Notes under the pieces: model-generated
Told to the model about the DNA's origin: nothing
What the model saw: the letters and a program-made list of their open reading frames with translations, nothing else
Databases searched by the model: none
Shown here: in pieces, positions 34,804-45,567 of the stretch
How positions within the stretch are numbered: the stretch's first letter is position 1
Layout of the letters: the number at the start of each line of letters is the position of its first letter
Made by a program: the position numbers and the translations under genes
Source: Sphingobacteriaceae bacterium
GTDB lineage: Bacteria > Bacteroidota > Bacteroidia > Sphingobacteriales > Sphingobacteriaceae
DNA: 64,000 nt
Direction: 5' to 3'
NCBI GenBank assembly: GCA_947460875.1
Contig: CANHGR010000002.1
Span: forward strand, 62,001 to 126,000

Positions 34804-36321
34804 TCAAATTATATTCAACATTTTCTGTGTAGACTTTATCGCACAAACAGTTTGGTCAGAATCTAATCCTCTTGTTATAAATGTTTTATGTTCAGTTTCC
34901 CAAGTAATAATCGTTTCACATAAAGCATCCGAGTTACTTCCTGGTGCGATCCTTACCGCATAATCGATCAGTTTCGGAAGACACATGTTTTTACGATGGT
35001 AAACCTGCGTAAGGGCTTTCATAAATGCATCGAACTGACCATCGCCTTGAGCATTTTCCTCAAAAACTTCCCCGTCTATCCTTACGGAAATTGTGGCAGA
35101 AGGGCGGAGTCCTTTTGAATGGGTCAGAACATATGATTCGACAACTACTTTTTCCTCATAAAGATTGCTGTCTAGTACATCTGAAATGATGTACGGAAGA
35201 TCCTCTTTTGTGACGGTCTCTTTTTTATCACCTAGTTCAATTACTCGTTGCGTTACCTTTTTTATCTCGTCGTCGCTTAATTTTAATCCAAGCTCCTGTA
35301 GATTTTTTTCAATGTTCGCTTTGCCCGAGTTTTTACCCAGGGCGTATTTGCGTTTTCTGCCGAATCGCTCGGGCAGTAAATCATTGAAGTATAGATTTTT
35401 CTTATTGTCGCCATCTGCATGAATTCCAGCCGTTTGTGTAAAGACATTGTCGCCTACGATTGGTTTGTTTGATGGAATTCGTACGCCTGAGAAAGTTTCT
35501 ACTAGTTTACTAATCGTATAAATAAATGATTCATTTATTCCAATTTCGATCTCCGGTAAAAAGTCGTTTATAACGGCTACGACACTAGCCATAGGAGCAT
35601 TTCCAGCTCTTTCACCCATGCCGTTTACGGTAAGGTGTAAACCATTTACTCCCGCTTTAACGGCTTCCAACACGTTTGCAGTGCTCAAATCATAATCATT
35701 ATGGGCATGGAAGTCGAAATGTGTTTTTGGATATTTCGTTCTTATTTCGGAAATAAACTCAAATGTTTCCGAAGGGATCAAAACACCTAAAGTATCAGGC
35801 AATAAAATTCTCTTTACCGGCTGCGTGGATAAAAAGTCTAGCAATTGTAACACATATTCCTGCGAATTGCGCATGCCATTACTCCAATCTTCCAAATAGA
35901 CGTTCGTTGAAATTCCACTGTCAAGCGCTTTTTTTATTACGTCAGCAATGTCTTGAAAATGTTGTTCCGGATCTTTTTTGAGCTGGTAAGTTAGATGGCT
36001 CATTGAACCCTTAGTTAGCAAGTTTTGAACTTTAATGCCAGCTTTCGCCATCCAATCGACAGAAACCCCGTTGTCAACGAACGAAAGAACTTCAATTTGG
36101 TCAATATATCCATGCGATATTGCCCAATTCGCGATAGTTTTTACCGCTAGAAATTCTCCTTCAGACACACGTGCTGAAGCAATTTCTACACGATCTACTT
36201 TCAATTCCTCAATCAGTAATTGAGTAATATTCAGCTTTTCTGAAATAGAAAAAGCTACGCCAGAAGTTTGTTCGCCATCCCGCAGAGTGGTATCCATTAT
36301 CTCAATTCTCCTCGTTTTCAT
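34804..36321 (-). CDS. 2-isopropylmalate/citramalate synthase family protein (second LeuA-like)
   Basis: A 505-residue acyl-CoA condensing enzyme of the LeuA/CimA family. The TIM barrel starts [20 protein letters not shown], the metal-binding HxH is in FDFHAHNDYDLSTAN, and GMGERAGNAP and AGIHADGDNK are conserved. A C-terminal LeuA-type regulatory dimer domain begins about residue 390. It differs from the LeuA encoded 2 kb away ([13 protein letters not shown] there). By position between leuD and leuB it may be a citramalate synthase (pyruvate + acetyl-CoA), whose product LeuCD and LeuB could convert to 2-oxobutyrate. An alternative is a second isopropylmalate synthase. Specificity cannot be settled by eye. 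Confidence 0.82.
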   Translation of the reverse strand: MKTRRIEIMDTTLRDGEQTSGVAFSISEKLNITQLLIEELKVDRVEIASARVSEGEFLAVKTIANWAISHGYIDQIEVLSFVDNGVSVDWMAKAGIKVQNLLTKGSMSHLTYQLKKDPEQHFQDIADVIKKALDSGISTNVYLEDWSNGMRNSQEYVLQLLDFLSTQPVKRILLPDTLGVLIPSETFEFISEIRTKYPKTHFDFHAHNDYDLSTANVLEAVKAGVNGLHLTVNGMGERAGNAPMASVVAVINDFLPEIEIGINESFIYTISKLVETFSGVRIPSNKPIVGDNVFTQTAGIHADGDNKKNLYFNDLLPERFGRKRKYALGKNSGKANIEKNLQELGLKLSDDEIKKVTQRVIELGDKKETVTKEDLPYIISDVLDSNLYEEKVVVESYVLTHSKGLRPSATISVRIDGEVFEENAQGDGQFDAFMKALTQVYHRKNMCLPKLIDYAVRIAPGSNSDALCETIITWETEHKTFITRGLDSDQTVCAIKSTQKMLNII

Positions 36322-36342
36322 ATAGCTTGAGAGCGTTTGATA

Positions 36343-36939
36343 TTACAGGGGAAGATTTTCAGCAAATTCCTTGATCTCTGATTTTATATTTTGAAGATAA
36401 TCGATATCGTCGAATCCGTTAATCATATTGTCTTTCTTGTAAGAACTGATTTCAAATTTTTCCTGTTCCCCCGTGCTAAGGAGTGTTATGGATTGGTTGG
36501 CTAAGTTGACTTCTAGCTCTGCTTTTGGATCAGAAGCTATTGCGTGAAAGATCTTTTCGGCAAATACAGCGCTAACCTGTACGGGTAGTACGCCAATATT
36601 TAAACAGTTGTTTCTAAAAATGTCAGCGAAAAAGCTCGACACAACACACCTGAATCCATAATCGTAGATCGCCCAGGCTGCGTGTTCTCTAGAAGAACCA
36701 GAGCCGAAGTTCTTGCCTCCAATCAATATCTTGCCACTATAGGTAGGATCATTTAAGACAAAGTCTTTTTTTGGGGTGTTGTCTGGATTATATCTCCAAT
36801 CGCGGAACAAATTGTCTCCAAATCCAACCCGTTCAGTTGCTTTTAAAAAACGTGCTGGAATCAGTTGATCAGTGTCAACGTTTTCAATTGCTAATGGAAC
36901 TGCTGTGCTTTTTAATATTGTAAATTTATCGTAGGCCAT
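36343..36939 (-). CDS. leuD: 3-isopropylmalate dehydratase small subunit
   Basis: Swivelling-domain partner of LeuC in isomerising 2- to 3-isopropylmalate. VDTDQLIPARFLK near residue 22 and GGKNFGSGSSREHAAWAIYDYGFRCVVSSFFADIFRNN are the family motifs. 198 residues. It is 20 bases downstream of leuC and 21 bases upstream of the LeuA-like gene. Confidence 0.96.
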   Translation of the reverse strand: MAYDKFTILKSTAVPLAIENVDTDQLIPARFLKATERVGFGDNLFRDWRYNPDNTPKKDFVLNDPTYSGKILIGGKNFGSGSSREHAAWAIYDYGFRCVVSSFFADIFRNNCLNIGVLPVQVSAVFAEKIFHAIASDPKAELEVNLANQSITLLSTGEQEKFEISSYKKDNMINGFDDIDYLQNIKSEIKEFAENLPL

Positions 36940-36959
36940 TTTATATTTTTTTAGCGGAA

Positions 36960-38366
36960 TTAAACCAATTCTTCGATCAGATCTCTTGGATCGGTCACTT
37001 TTCCGGTAACTGCAGCTGCTGCAGCAACTAACGGACTAGCAAGCATTGTCCTAGAGCCGGGTCCCTGTCTGCCTTCGAAATTTCTGTTTGAAGTGCTAAC
37101 AGCATATTTGCCTGCCGGAATTTTATCATCATTCATGGCAAGGCAAGCAGAGCAGCCGGGCTGACGTAAAACAAATCCGGCTTCATTGAAAATATCCAAC
37201 AATCCTTCTTGTTTGATTTGAGCTTCAACGATATGGGATCCGGGTACAAGCCATGCGGTTACATTTGGCGCTTTTTGTTTACCTTTTACGATGGACGCAA
37301 ATGCCCTGAAATCTTCGATGCGACCATTAGTACAACTTCCAATAAATACAAAGTCAACCGGTTTGCCTAACATTGCTTCTCCTTCATGAAAGCCCATGTA
37401 ATTCAATGATTTTTCATAGGTAGTTATACCGCCTTGAACATCTTCGGCATCCGGAATATTATTGGAAATTCCCATTCCCATGCCCGGATTAGTGCCGTAT
37501 GTGATCATTGGTTCTATTTTTGAGCCGTCGAAAGTATATTCTTTGTCGAAAACGGCGTCTGCATCTGTTTTTAAAGTCTTGTAATAGGCGAGTGCTTTTT
37601 CCCATGCCTCGCCTTCGGGACTAAACTCCCGGCCCTTAACATAGCTAATAGTCGTTTCGTCAGGAGCAATCATGCCGCCTCTGGCACCCATTTCGATACT
37701 TAGGTTACAAACGGTCATACGACCTTCCATGGTCATACTTTCGAATACTTCCCCGGCGTATTCAACGAAATAGCCTGTGGCACCCGAAGTAGTTAACTGA
37801 GAAATGATAAATAATGCTACATCTTTTGGTGTAACTCCAAAACCAAGCTTTCCTGTCACGTTTATCCTCATTTTTTGAGGCTTAGGTTGCATGATACACT
37901 GAGAAGCAAGAACCATTTCAACTTCTGAAGTGCCGATGCCGAATGCAATAGCACCAAACGCACCGTGTGTTGACGTGTGCGAGTCGCCGCATACGATTGT
38001 TGCACCAGGTTGGGTAATACCATATTCAGGACCAACAACATGTACAATTCCGTTTTTCTGGTGACCTAAACCCCAGTGGCTGATGCCATACTCGTTTGAG
38101 TTCGACTCGAGTGCTTTGAGCTGGTTGGCAGACAGCGGATCTGCTACCGGCAAATGTTGATTAATTGTAGGTGTATTGTGATCTGCCGTAGCGAAAGTAC
38201 GTTCAGGATACAATACTTTTATTCCCCTACTTTTCAGTCCGAGAAATGCAACCGGACTAGTAACTTCATGTATTAAATGACGGTCAATAAATAACACGTC
38301 GGGGCCGCCTTCGATCTTTCGTATCACATGGGTATCCCAAACCTTGTCAAATAATGTGTTGCTCAT
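36960..38366 (-). CDS. leuC: 3-isopropylmalate dehydratase large subunit
   Basis: Aconitase-family subunit carrying a [4Fe-4S] cluster. [10 protein letters not shown] at the start, [28 protein letters not shown], the cluster Cys in FIGSCTNGR, and the Cys pair in [12 protein letters not shown], then [21 protein letters not shown] are all intact. 468 residues, full length. First of a tight leuC-leuD-LeuA-like group, about 150 bases after leuA. Confidence 0.97.
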   Translation of the reverse strand: MSNTLFDKVWDTHVIRKIEGGPDVLFIDRHLIHEVTSPVAFLGLKSRGIKVLYPERTFATADHNTPTINQHLPVADPLSANQLKALESNSNEYGISHWGLGHQKNGIVHVVGPEYGITQPGATIVCGDSHTSTHGAFGAIAFGIGTSEVEMVLASQCIMQPKPQKMRINVTGKLGFGVTPKDVALFIISQLTTSGATGYFVEYAGEVFESMTMEGRMTVCNLSIEMGARGGMIAPDETTISYVKGREFSPEGEAWEKALAYYKTLKTDADAVFDKEYTFDGSKIEPMITYGTNPGMGMGISNNIPDAEDVQGGITTYEKSLNYMGFHEGEAMLGKPVDFVFIGSCTNGRIEDFRAFASIVKGKQKAPNVTAWLVPGSHIVEAQIKQEGLLDIFNEAGFVLRQPGCSACLAMNDDKIPAGKYAVSTSNRNFEGRQGPGSRTMLASPLVAAAAAVTGKVTDPRDLIEELV

Positions 38367-38517
38367 ATTCCTATTTAAATTATAATTACTAAATTATTAC
38401 ACTGATTAAAAGGTTAGACTGTTTTTTTTAGTCGATTTAAATTTCGTCCTTCGAGTTTTCAACCTTACAGTGAAACTCTCTATTCTGTTTATTCTTCTTT
38501 ATCTGTGTAGTCTTACT

Positions 38518-40026
38518 TTATACAAATTTATTTAGCGCATCGATGTACGCATTAGCAGATGCCCGAACAATATCTGTACTAAAGCCGTATCCCATATAGG
38601 ATTGATCTTCGAACATCACGCGCATATCCACTTTACTAACATCTTCGCTACCTCCATGGATAGCATGGATATTAAATTCTTTAATTTCTACCGGTTTTCC
38701 AGTAATACTTTCAATTGCCTTTATTGTAGCGTCAACCGGCCCATTGCCTATTGCGGTCGCGTTATGATCCGCCCCATTATATGTTACTTTTACAAGGGCT
38801 TCTGGACTGGATTGATCTCCGCAGGTTACGTGCAATTGATTAATCTTAAATCCGTTTTTAAAGCTTACTTCCGCATCAACACCCATTAAAAGCAAGAGAT
38901 CGTCGTCTTTAATTTCCTTTTTTGCGTCTGCAAGTGTTAGAAACCGGTCATATACATAATCAAGGTCCACCCTGTCAGAAGCATATCCTAAACGTTCTAA
39001 ATGATGTTTTAAAGCATGTCTACCGCTACGTGCGGTAAGTATAATTTCAGATTGATCAATGCCAACATCTTCGGGATTCATAATCTCATAGTTTTCTCTG
39101 TGCTTTAAGACGCCATCCTGGTGAATTCCTGAACTATGAGCAAATGCATTTTTGCCGATGATAGCCTTATTAGCTTGAACGGGCATGCGCATCATCCGAC
39201 TAACCATCCCACTTAGTCTGTATAAGTGCTTGCTATTAATATTTGTATGAAAATTAAGCGATTGATGCGTTTTTAAGATCATTACCACTTCTTCCAAAGA
39301 AGTGTTTCCGGCACGCTCACCTATGCCATTGATAGTACATTCGATCTGCCTCGCGCCATTTTGAATGCCGGCTATGCTGTTCGCTGTCGCCAAGCCTAAA
39401 TCATTATGACAATGTGCCGAAATTATTGCCTTATCGATATTTTTGACGTTTTCTTTCAGAAATCGAATCTTTTCGCCATACTGCTCCGGCATGCAATAAC
39501 CGTTAGTATCCGGTATATTGACGACGGTTGCACCAGCGGCGATAACAGCCTCAATCATTTTCGCAAGGAATTCATTATCTGCACGGCCCGCGTCTTCGGC
39601 ATAAAATTCAATATCCTCAACAAAACTTTTGGCGTATTTCACCGCTTCAACAGCGCGTTCTAAAATGGCTTCGCGAGTACTGTTAAACTTGTATTTAATG
39701 TGCGTATCTGATGAACCGATCCCTGTGTGAATACGAGGATACTTTGCGAATTTCAACGCTTCTGCTGCGCAATCAATATCACCTTTATTTGCACGAGTTA
39801 ATGCACAAATAATTGGCGCGCGAACTACCTTAGACAATTCAACCACGCTTTTAAAATCGCCCGGACTTGAAATTGGAAATCCGGCCTCAATGACGTCAAC
39901 GCCGAGTTGCTCTAGCGCTTCCCCGATGATAATCTTTTCGGGAGTTGTCAGTTGAGATCCCGGCACCTGCTCGCCATCACGCAGAGTAGTATCAAAAATA
40001 AATATACGATTTGGATCGTGTAACAT
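38518..40026 (-). CDS. leuA: 2-isopropylmalate synthase
   Basis: Condenses acetyl-CoA with 2-oxoisovalerate, the first step of leucine synthesis. [17 protein letters not shown] opens the TIM barrel, [17 protein letters not shown] holds the metal-binding His pair, and [17 protein letters not shown] and [13 protein letters not shown] follow. The C-terminal regulatory domain ([14 protein letters not shown] ... [16 protein letters not shown]) mediates leucine feedback in the family. 502 residues. It is separated from ilvC by a 211-base spacer with an inverted-repeat element. Confidence 0.96.
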   Translation of the reverse strand: MLHDPNRIFIFDTTLRDGEQVPGSQLTTPEKIIIGEALEQLGVDVIEAGFPISSPGDFKSVVELSKVVRAPIICALTRANKGDIDCAAEALKFAKYPRIHTGIGSSDTHIKYKFNSTREAILERAVEAVKYAKSFVEDIEFYAEDAGRADNEFLAKMIEAVIAAGATVVNIPDTNGYCMPEQYGEKIRFLKENVKNIDKAIISAHCHNDLGLATANSIAGIQNGARQIECTINGIGERAGNTSLEEVVMILKTHQSLNFHTNINSKHLYRLSGMVSRMMRMPVQANKAIIGKNAFAHSSGIHQDGVLKHRENYEIMNPEDVGIDQSEIILTARSGRHALKHHLERLGYASDRVDLDYVYDRFLTLADAKKEIKDDDLLLLMGVDAEVSFKNGFKINQLHVTCGDQSSPEALVKVTYNGADHNATAIGNGPVDATIKAIESITGKPVEIKEFNIHAIHGGSEDVSKVDMRVMFEDQSYMGYGFSTDIVRASANAYIDALNKFV

Positions 40027-40044
40027 GCTTTTTTGAGTATGGAG

Positions 40045-40222
40045 TTTTAAGTCGTAGGTTATAAGTGATAGGTACTAAGTGATAGATTACATGTCATTAG
40101 TTCAGATAGAATTTTCACCTAAACCGACAAATCAAGAGCTAAAATCTTATCGCTCGAAAACCTATTCTTATTTCTTAAAACTTATAACCTAAAACCGTTA
40201 ACTTAAAACTTATAACTTACTG
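40045..40222. repeat. Inverted, internally repeated element between ilvC and leuA
   Basis: The left arm contains TTTTAAGTCGT, AGGTTATAAGT (40056-40066) and repeats of TAAGTGATAG. The right arm holds the exact reverse complement ACTTATAACCT (40180-40190) and further ACTTAAAACTTATAACTTA units up to about 40222. The arms are 113 bases apart. It resembles the recQ-MFS element in plan (short tandem units arranged as a long inverted repeat) and takes up most of the spacer. Confidence 0.6.
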
Positions 40223-40237
40223 CTTAAATTCTACAAC

Positions 40238-41290
40238 TTAAACCGGTTGATTTTCAGGACGAAGACTTCTAACGGTCTTCCCTGCTTGCCATAGTTCGCT
40301 TTCGCGAAGTTCTTTAAGTTCTGCATCCAGCTTTTCGCGATAATCATCTTGGCTGTTTGAATCTATAGAGCGTTGAGATTCTTTTCCAGTTTCAACGCTA
40401 TCATATAGTTCTTGAAATACCGGTTTAGTGGCATCTCTGAATTTTTTCCACCAGTCTAGTGCGCCGCGTTGTGCTGTAGTTGAGCAGTTAGCATACATCC
40501 AATCCATGCCATTTTCTGCAACAAGTGGCATTAATGATTGAGTTAGTTCTTCAACCGTTTCGTTGAATGCTTCTGACGGACTGTGTCCTTTACTGCGTAA
40601 AACATCGTACTGAGCTGCAAAAATACCTTGGATACAACCCATTAGAGTACCGCGCTCGCCTGTTAAATCACTATAAACTTCTTTTCTGAAATCTGTTTCA
40701 AACAGGTAGCCGCTTCCGACTGCAATTCCGAGTGCAATAACACGATTGAATGCATTACCTGTAGCGTCCTGGAATATTGCATAACTAGAGTTAAGGCCAC
40801 GTCCCTGTAGAAACATTCGGCGTAAAGACGTTCCTGATCCTTTTGGAGCCACTAGGAAAACATCGACATCTTTCGGCGGAATGATGCCGGTTTGTTCATT
40901 GAAAGTAATACCGAAGCCATGAGAGAAATATAAAGCTTTGCCAGGAGTTAAATGCTTTTTAACGGTCGGCCACATTGCAATTTGCGCAGCGTCACTCAAT
41001 AAATAGCAAATGATTGTCCCTTTTTCTAGTGCTTCTTCAATTTCGAAAAGTGTTTTTCCTGGTACAAAGCCATCACTAATTGCTTTATCCCATGATTTGG
41101 AATTCTTCCTTTGACCGACAATGACATTGATGCCGTTGTCTTTTTGATTTAGAGCTTGTCCGGGACCTTGAACGCCATAGCCAATAACGGCTACCGTTTC
41201 ATTTTTCAATACTTCTTGAGCTTTCGATAGTGGAAACTCTTCACGGGTTACTACGTTTTCTTCAGTACCGCCGAAATTTAATTTTGCCAT
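40238..41290 (-). CDS. ilvC: Ketol-acid reductoisomerase
   Basis: Rearranges and reduces acetolactate or acetohydroxybutyrate with NADPH and Mg. VAVIGYGVQGPGQALNQKDNG is the dinucleotide site, the loop QRKNSKSW suggests NADPH preference, and FVAPKGSGTS-like LVAPKGSGTSLRRMF, DLTGERGTLMG and VEELTQSLMPLV hold the catalytic and metal residues. 350 residues, matching the Bacteroidota form with its own C-terminal extension. It follows ilvN by about 80 bases. Confidence 0.95.
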   Translation of the reverse strand: MAKLNFGGTEENVVTREEFPLSKAQEVLKNETVAVIGYGVQGPGQALNQKDNGINVIVGQRKNSKSWDKAISDGFVPGKTLFEIEEALEKGTIICYLLSDAAQIAMWPTVKKHLTPGKALYFSHGFGITFNEQTGIIPPKDVDVFLVAPKGSGTSLRRMFLQGRGLNSSYAIFQDATGNAFNRVIALGIAVGSGYLFETDFRKEVYSDLTGERGTLMGCIQGIFAAQYDVLRSKGHSPSEAFNETVEELTQSLMPLVAENGMDWMYANCSTTAQRGALDWWKKFRDATKPVFQELYDSVETGKESQRSIDSNSQDDYREKLDAELKELRESELWQAGKTVRSLRPENQPV

Positions 41291-41370
41291 GATTTGATTT
41301 TTGTTTTTTTGGCTTTCGCCTCTTTCTATATGTTATCAATTAATTGCTTTTCTAATAATCTTGAATAGTA

Positions 41371-41973
41371 TTACATTGTAAATACTTTATGCCTGCTATT
41401 GAGAAATTCATTCTCAATCACTTCTTCGCCTGGTTCTGCTTGTTCAAATTCTCTGAGTTTACTGTTAAAGCCTTTGCTATGCTTAATAATCATCACCCTT
41501 GCACTCCGCACAAACTCAATTAATCCATAGGGCTGAAGGACTTTAATCAGGGTGTCTGTCTCTTCTCGATGACCAGTGGTTTCAAAAACGGTATAATCTT
41601 TACGAATAACTACAGCACGCGCACCGTGTTCGCGCAAGAGTCGTTCCACGCTCACCTGATCGGCAATGATATCTGTAGGAACTTTATAAAGCGCCATTTC
41701 CTGCCAGATCACGTCTTCGTTGGTATTGTAATAGACTTTTAGTACCTCGACTTGCTTCTCAATCTGTCTGCAAAGTTTTGTCACTACATCTTCAGTCTCA
41801 TTGATTACGATATTAAAACGGTGGATACTCTCAATCTCAGATGGAGAAGTATTCAAGCTGTCAATATTTATCTTACGCCGTGTAAATATGATGGCGATGC
41901 GGCTCAACAAACCAATCTGGTTTTCTGTATAGACCGTTATATTATATTCTTGCTTTTCTATCGGATCGCTCAT
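41371..41973 (-). CDS. ilvN: Acetolactate synthase small subunit
   Basis: Regulatory ACT-domain subunit of acetohydroxyacid synthase, conferring valine sensitivity and full activity. ITVYTENQIGLLSRIAIIFTRRKINIDSLNTSPSE is the N-terminal ACT domain and valine-binding region. A longer C-terminal domain follows (EMALYKVPTD ... EFVRSARVMIIKHSKG). 200 residues. It follows ilvB by 22 bases. Confidence 0.95.
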   Translation of the reverse strand: MSDPIEKQEYNITVYTENQIGLLSRIAIIFTRRKINIDSLNTSPSEIESIHRFNIVINETEDVVTKLCRQIEKQVEVLKVYYNTNEDVIWQEMALYKVPTDIIADQVSVERLLREHGARAVVIRKDYTVFETTGHREETDTLIKVLQPYGLIEFVRSARVMIIKHSKGFNSKLREFEQAEPGEEVIENEFLNSRHKVFTM

Positions 41974-41995
41974 GGTTATTTCTTTAATTCACAGA

Positions 41996-43735
41996 CTATT
42001 TTAATCTGATTTCTGCTACACTACAGCCTTGCGGAACCATTGGAAATACATTATTTTCTTTGGTAACCATGACTTCAAGAAGATAAGAACCTTTATAATT
42101 AAGCATGGTTTTTAAGGATTCTGCAACGTCTGTACGTTCTGAAACATATTTTCCAGGTATACCATAGGCTGCCGCTAACGCAACAAAATCAGGACTAGCA
42201 ATATCCACAAAAGAATAACGACGCTCATTGAAGAGCTCTTGCCACTGGCGAACCATCCCTAAAAATCTGTTGTTTAGGATTATTATCTTTATATCAATGC
42301 CGGTTTGCATGATTGTTCCAAGTTCTTGTAAAGTCATTTGAAAGCCTCCATCGCCGATCACAGCAACAACGGTCTTGTCCTGCGCGCCAAATTTTGCACC
42401 AATAGCAGCGGGTAGCGCGAATCCCATTGTGCCTAAACCGCCACTTGTAATATTGCTTCTTGTGTTATTTAGCTTTGCATAGCGGCATGTCACCATTTGA
42501 TGCTGCCCAACGTCGGTTACCATAATCGCTTCGCCCTTTGTTAGGATGTTTAGCTGATGAATAACTTCGCCCATGGTAAGCTCGCCGCTGGTTGGGTGTA
42601 ATTCATCTTGAATCACTGCCTCCACTTCGCGCTCATAAAAATCTTTGAATTTCCGAAGCCAATCGCGATGTTCTTTCTTCTCGACGGCCGTAGTTAATAG
42701 GGGAAGAGTTTCTTTACAGTCGCCCCAAACTGGTACAGTAGTTTTAACGTTTTTGTCAATTTCCGCCGGATCAATATCTAAATGGACTACTTTAGCTTGC
42801 TTGGCGTACTTATCAAGGCGACCGGTTACGCGGTCATCAAAGCGCATACCAATTGCGATAAGTACGTCGCATTCATTTGTTAATACGTTTGGACCGTAAT
42901 TGCCGTGCATGCCCAGCATTCCCACATTTAAGGGATGATCGCCAGGTATGGCGCCTGCTCCAAGTATTGTCCAGGCTGCAGGAATGCCACTTTTCTCTAA
43001 AAACGCCTTGAATTCGGTCTCTGCGCTTCCTAAAATCACACCTTGGCCGAAAAGCACAAATGGCTTTTTCGCATTATTGATCAATTCGGCTGCTTTCTCA
43101 ATATATTGTTGGCGGACGATTGGTTTAGGGCGGTAACTACGAATATGATTGCATTTCGTATACCCTTCGTATGAAAATTTTTGAATTTGTGCGTTCTTTG
43201 TAATATCTATTAATACGGGTCCGGGACGACCGCTTTTCGCGATATAAAATGCCTTGGCAAGAATCTCAGGGATCTCTACAGCATCGGTGATCTGGTAATT
43301 CCATTTGGTAACCGGCGTTGTGATATTCATCACATCTGTTTCTTGAAAAGCATCCGTTCCTAAAAGATGTGCAAAAACTTGCCCAGTAATACAAACAAGT
43401 GGCGTACTGTCTATCTGTGCATCCGCTAAGCCAGTAACTAGGTTTGTCGCACCGGGCCCGCTAGTAGCAAAAACTACCCCCACCTTGCCTGACGAACGAG
43501 CATAGCCTTGGCCGGCGTGAATGCCACCCTGCTCATGCCTTACAAGTACATGGTTCAGTTTTTCTTGATAATCATACAATGCATCATAGATTGGCATGAT
43601 AGCACCTCCCGGATAGCCGAAAATAGTATCGACACCTTCGGCAATAAGCGCTTCTAATACCGCTACCGAGCCACTAACTTCGATAGTCTCCTTTACTAAA
43701 GGGGCGGGTAATACATCCGTTTGAGTAATCTCCAT
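41996..43735 (-). CDS. ilvB: Acetolactate synthase large subunit
   Basis: TPP- and FAD-dependent catalytic subunit. It makes acetolactate from pyruvate and acetohydroxybutyrate from pyruvate plus 2-oxobutyrate. VFGYPGGAIMPIYDALYD with VRHEQGGIHAGQGYARSSG (catalytic Glu), the FAD-binding middle domain (GMRFDDRVTGRLDKYA), and the TPP motif GDGGFQMTLQELGTIMQTGIDIKIIILNN are intact. I favour ATG 43735 (MEITQTDVLP); an ATG ten codons upstream (43765) overlaps the end of ilvD and is possible. About 579 residues. Confidence 0.95.
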   Translation of the reverse strand: MEITQTDVLPAPLVKETIEVSGSVAVLEALIAEGVDTIFGYPGGAIMPIYDALYDYQEKLNHVLVRHEQGGIHAGQGYARSSGKVGVVFATSGPGATNLVTGLADAQIDSTPLVCITGQVFAHLLGTDAFQETDVMNITTPVTKWNYQITDAVEIPEILAKAFYIAKSGRPGPVLIDITKNAQIQKFSYEGYTKCNHIRSYRPKPIVRQQYIEKAAELINNAKKPFVLFGQGVILGSAETEFKAFLEKSGIPAAWTILGAGAIPGDHPLNVGMLGMHGNYGPNVLTNECDVLIAIGMRFDDRVTGRLDKYAKQAKVVHLDIDPAEIDKNVKTTVPVWGDCKETLPLLTTAVEKKEHRDWLRKFKDFYEREVEAVIQDELHPTSGELTMGEVIHQLNILTKGEAIMVTDVGQHQMVTCRYAKLNNTRSNITSGGLGTMGFALPAAIGAKFGAQDKTVVAVIGDGGFQMTLQELGTIMQTGIDIKIIILNNRFLGMVRQWQELFNERRYSFVDIASPDFVALAAAYGIPGKYVSERTDVAESLKTMLNYKGSYLLEVMVTKENNVFPMVPQGCSVAEIRLK

Positions 43736-43757
43736 AATCAATTCCTTTTTTGCAAAA

Positions 43758-45464
43758 TCAAGCATCTGTTACACAGCCTTCTGCAGCTGTTGTAACTTGC
43801 TTTGCATATTTATAAAGAATGCCTTTTTTAACTCTTAATTCCGGTTGGACCCATTTGGATCTTCGCTTGGCGATTTCATCGTCAGATACGATTAGTTTTA
43901 TGCTATTTGTTACGGCATCAATTTCTATTTTGTCTTCATCCTCTACAAAGGCGATTAAGCCGCCGTTAAAGGACTCGGGAGTAATATGACCCACAACAAA
44001 TCCATGGGTCCCACCGCTAAAGCGCCCATCTGTAATTAAAGCAACACTGCTTCCTAGTCCGGCGCCGAAAATTGCAGAAGTCGGCTTAAGCATTTCGGGC
44101 ATTCCTGGAGCACCACGTGGTCCGACGTTACGAATCACTACGACATCGCCTGCTTTTACGCGGCCGCTGGTAATGCCGTCCAGCAACTCGAATTCGCCAT
44201 TAAATACCCGTGCTGGTCCTACAAATTTTTCGCCCTCTTTTCCGCTAATCTTTGCAACACTGCCGCCTTCAGCGAGGTTGCCATATAATATTTGCAAGTG
44301 TCCCGTCGCTTTAACCGGTCTTTCAACCGGAAGGATAACTTTTTGTGTTGCGAAATCTAATGCAGGAACATCTTTTAGGTTTTCAGCGATTGTTTTCCCC
44401 GTTACGGTTAAACAGTCGTCGTGTAGCCAACCTTGTTTTTGAAGGTATTTTAGCACTGCCGGCACTCCACCCACTTTGTGTAAGTCTTCCATCATGTATT
44501 TTCCGCTTGGCTTCATATCTGCCAAAACGGGAATACGATCACTGATGGTTTGAAAATCATCTTGCGTTAATGGCACATCTACACTCTTAGCCATTGCAAT
44601 TAGGTGTAAAACTGCGTTTGTTGATCCTCCAAGCACCATGATGGTGACTATCGCATTCTCAAATGCTTTGCGGGTCATGATGTCAGATGGCTTTATGTCT
44701 TTTTCCAGCAATATCTTGATTGCCTTTCCTGCCGCAAGACATTCAGCTTTTTTTTCCTCGCTCAAAGCGGGATTAGAAGAAGAATAGGGGAGGCTCATAC
44801 CCAAGGCTTCGATTGCCGCAGCCATTGTATTTGCTGTATACACTCCGCCGCATGCACCTGCACTTGGACAAGCATTCTTTATAATTTCTTTAAAGTCAAA
44901 ATCGCTTAAGGTACCAGCCATTTTTTGACCCAGAGCCTCAAATGCCGAAACAATGTTCAAATCTTCGCCTTTGTAATGCCCTGGTTTAATAGTTCCTCCA
45001 TAGACCATAATTGAAGGACGATTTAACCTTCCCATGGCCATTATAGAGCCAGGCATGTTTTTATCACATCCTGGAAGCGCAATCAATGCATCATAATATT
45101 GTGCTCCACAAACCGCTTCAATAGAATCTGCTATAATATCGCGACTAACCAAAGAGTAACGCATTCCCTCGGTGCCATTGCTCATGCCATCGCTTACCCC
45201 AATTGTATGAAAAATTAATCCTACCAGATCTTCAGTCCAAATACCTTCTTTCACAATTTTTGCAAGATCGTTGAGATGCATGTTACATGTATTGCCGTCA
45301 TATCCCATACTTGCAACTCCGACCTGTGCCTTTTGCATATCATCATCGGTTAAACCGATGCCGTATAACATTGCTTGCGCAGCAGGCTGTGTAGGATCCT
45401 GCGTTAAGGTTTTGCTGTAACGGTTCAATTCAAATGATTCGTCGGTTCCTGTGGATGTTTTCAT
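43758..45464 (-). CDS. ilvD: Dihydroxy-acid dehydratase
   Basis: Fe-S dehydratase giving the 2-oxo acids for valine, isoleucine and leucine. The cluster and active-site motifs [24 protein letters not shown] and [16 protein letters not shown] are present, then [12 protein letters not shown] and [18 protein letters not shown]. 568 residues. It is the first structural gene of the ilv-leu cluster and is preceded by a leader with a short Ile/Leu/Val-rich frame and a terminator-like hairpin. Confidence 0.96.
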   Translation of the reverse strand: MKTSTGTDESFELNRYSKTLTQDPTQPAAQAMLYGIGLTDDDMQKAQVGVASMGYDGNTCNMHLNDLAKIVKEGIWTEDLVGLIFHTIGVSDGMSNGTEGMRYSLVSRDIIADSIEAVCGAQYYDALIALPGCDKNMPGSIMAMGRLNRPSIMVYGGTIKPGHYKGEDLNIVSAFEALGQKMAGTLSDFDFKEIIKNACPSAGACGGVYTANTMAAAIEALGMSLPYSSSNPALSEEKKAECLAAGKAIKILLEKDIKPSDIMTRKAFENAIVTIMVLGGSTNAVLHLIAMAKSVDVPLTQDDFQTISDRIPVLADMKPSGKYMMEDLHKVGGVPAVLKYLQKQGWLHDDCLTVTGKTIAENLKDVPALDFATQKVILPVERPVKATGHLQILYGNLAEGGSVAKISGKEGEKFVGPARVFNGEFELLDGITSGRVKAGDVVVIRNVGPRGAPGMPEMLKPTSAIFGAGLGSSVALITDGRFSGGTHGFVVGHITPESFNGGLIAFVEDEDKIEIDAVTNSIKLIVSDDEIAKRRSKWVQPELRVKKGILYKYAKQVTTAAEGCVTDA

Positions 45465-45520
45465 GTTCCAAATAGGTGGTTATCTTAGTTTGGTTTTTAT
45501 TTTTTTGTTTTTTTTATTAT

Positions 45521-45562
45521 AAAAAAGGCGCCTTTTATCTGCAAGGCGCCTTTTTTAATTTA
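45521..45562 (-). terminator. Terminator-like hairpin in the ilvD leader (attenuator candidate)
   Basis: On the minus strand AAAAAAGGCGCC, a short loop, then GGCGCCTTTTTT followed by further T/A. It is a textbook intrinsic terminator, but it lies upstream of ilvD with no gene ending nearby on that strand except the short Ile/Leu/Val-rich frame. CAGGCG just before it could pair with CGCCTTG of its first arm to give an alternative antiterminator. Confidence 0.75.
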
Positions 45563-45567
45563 TTCAA

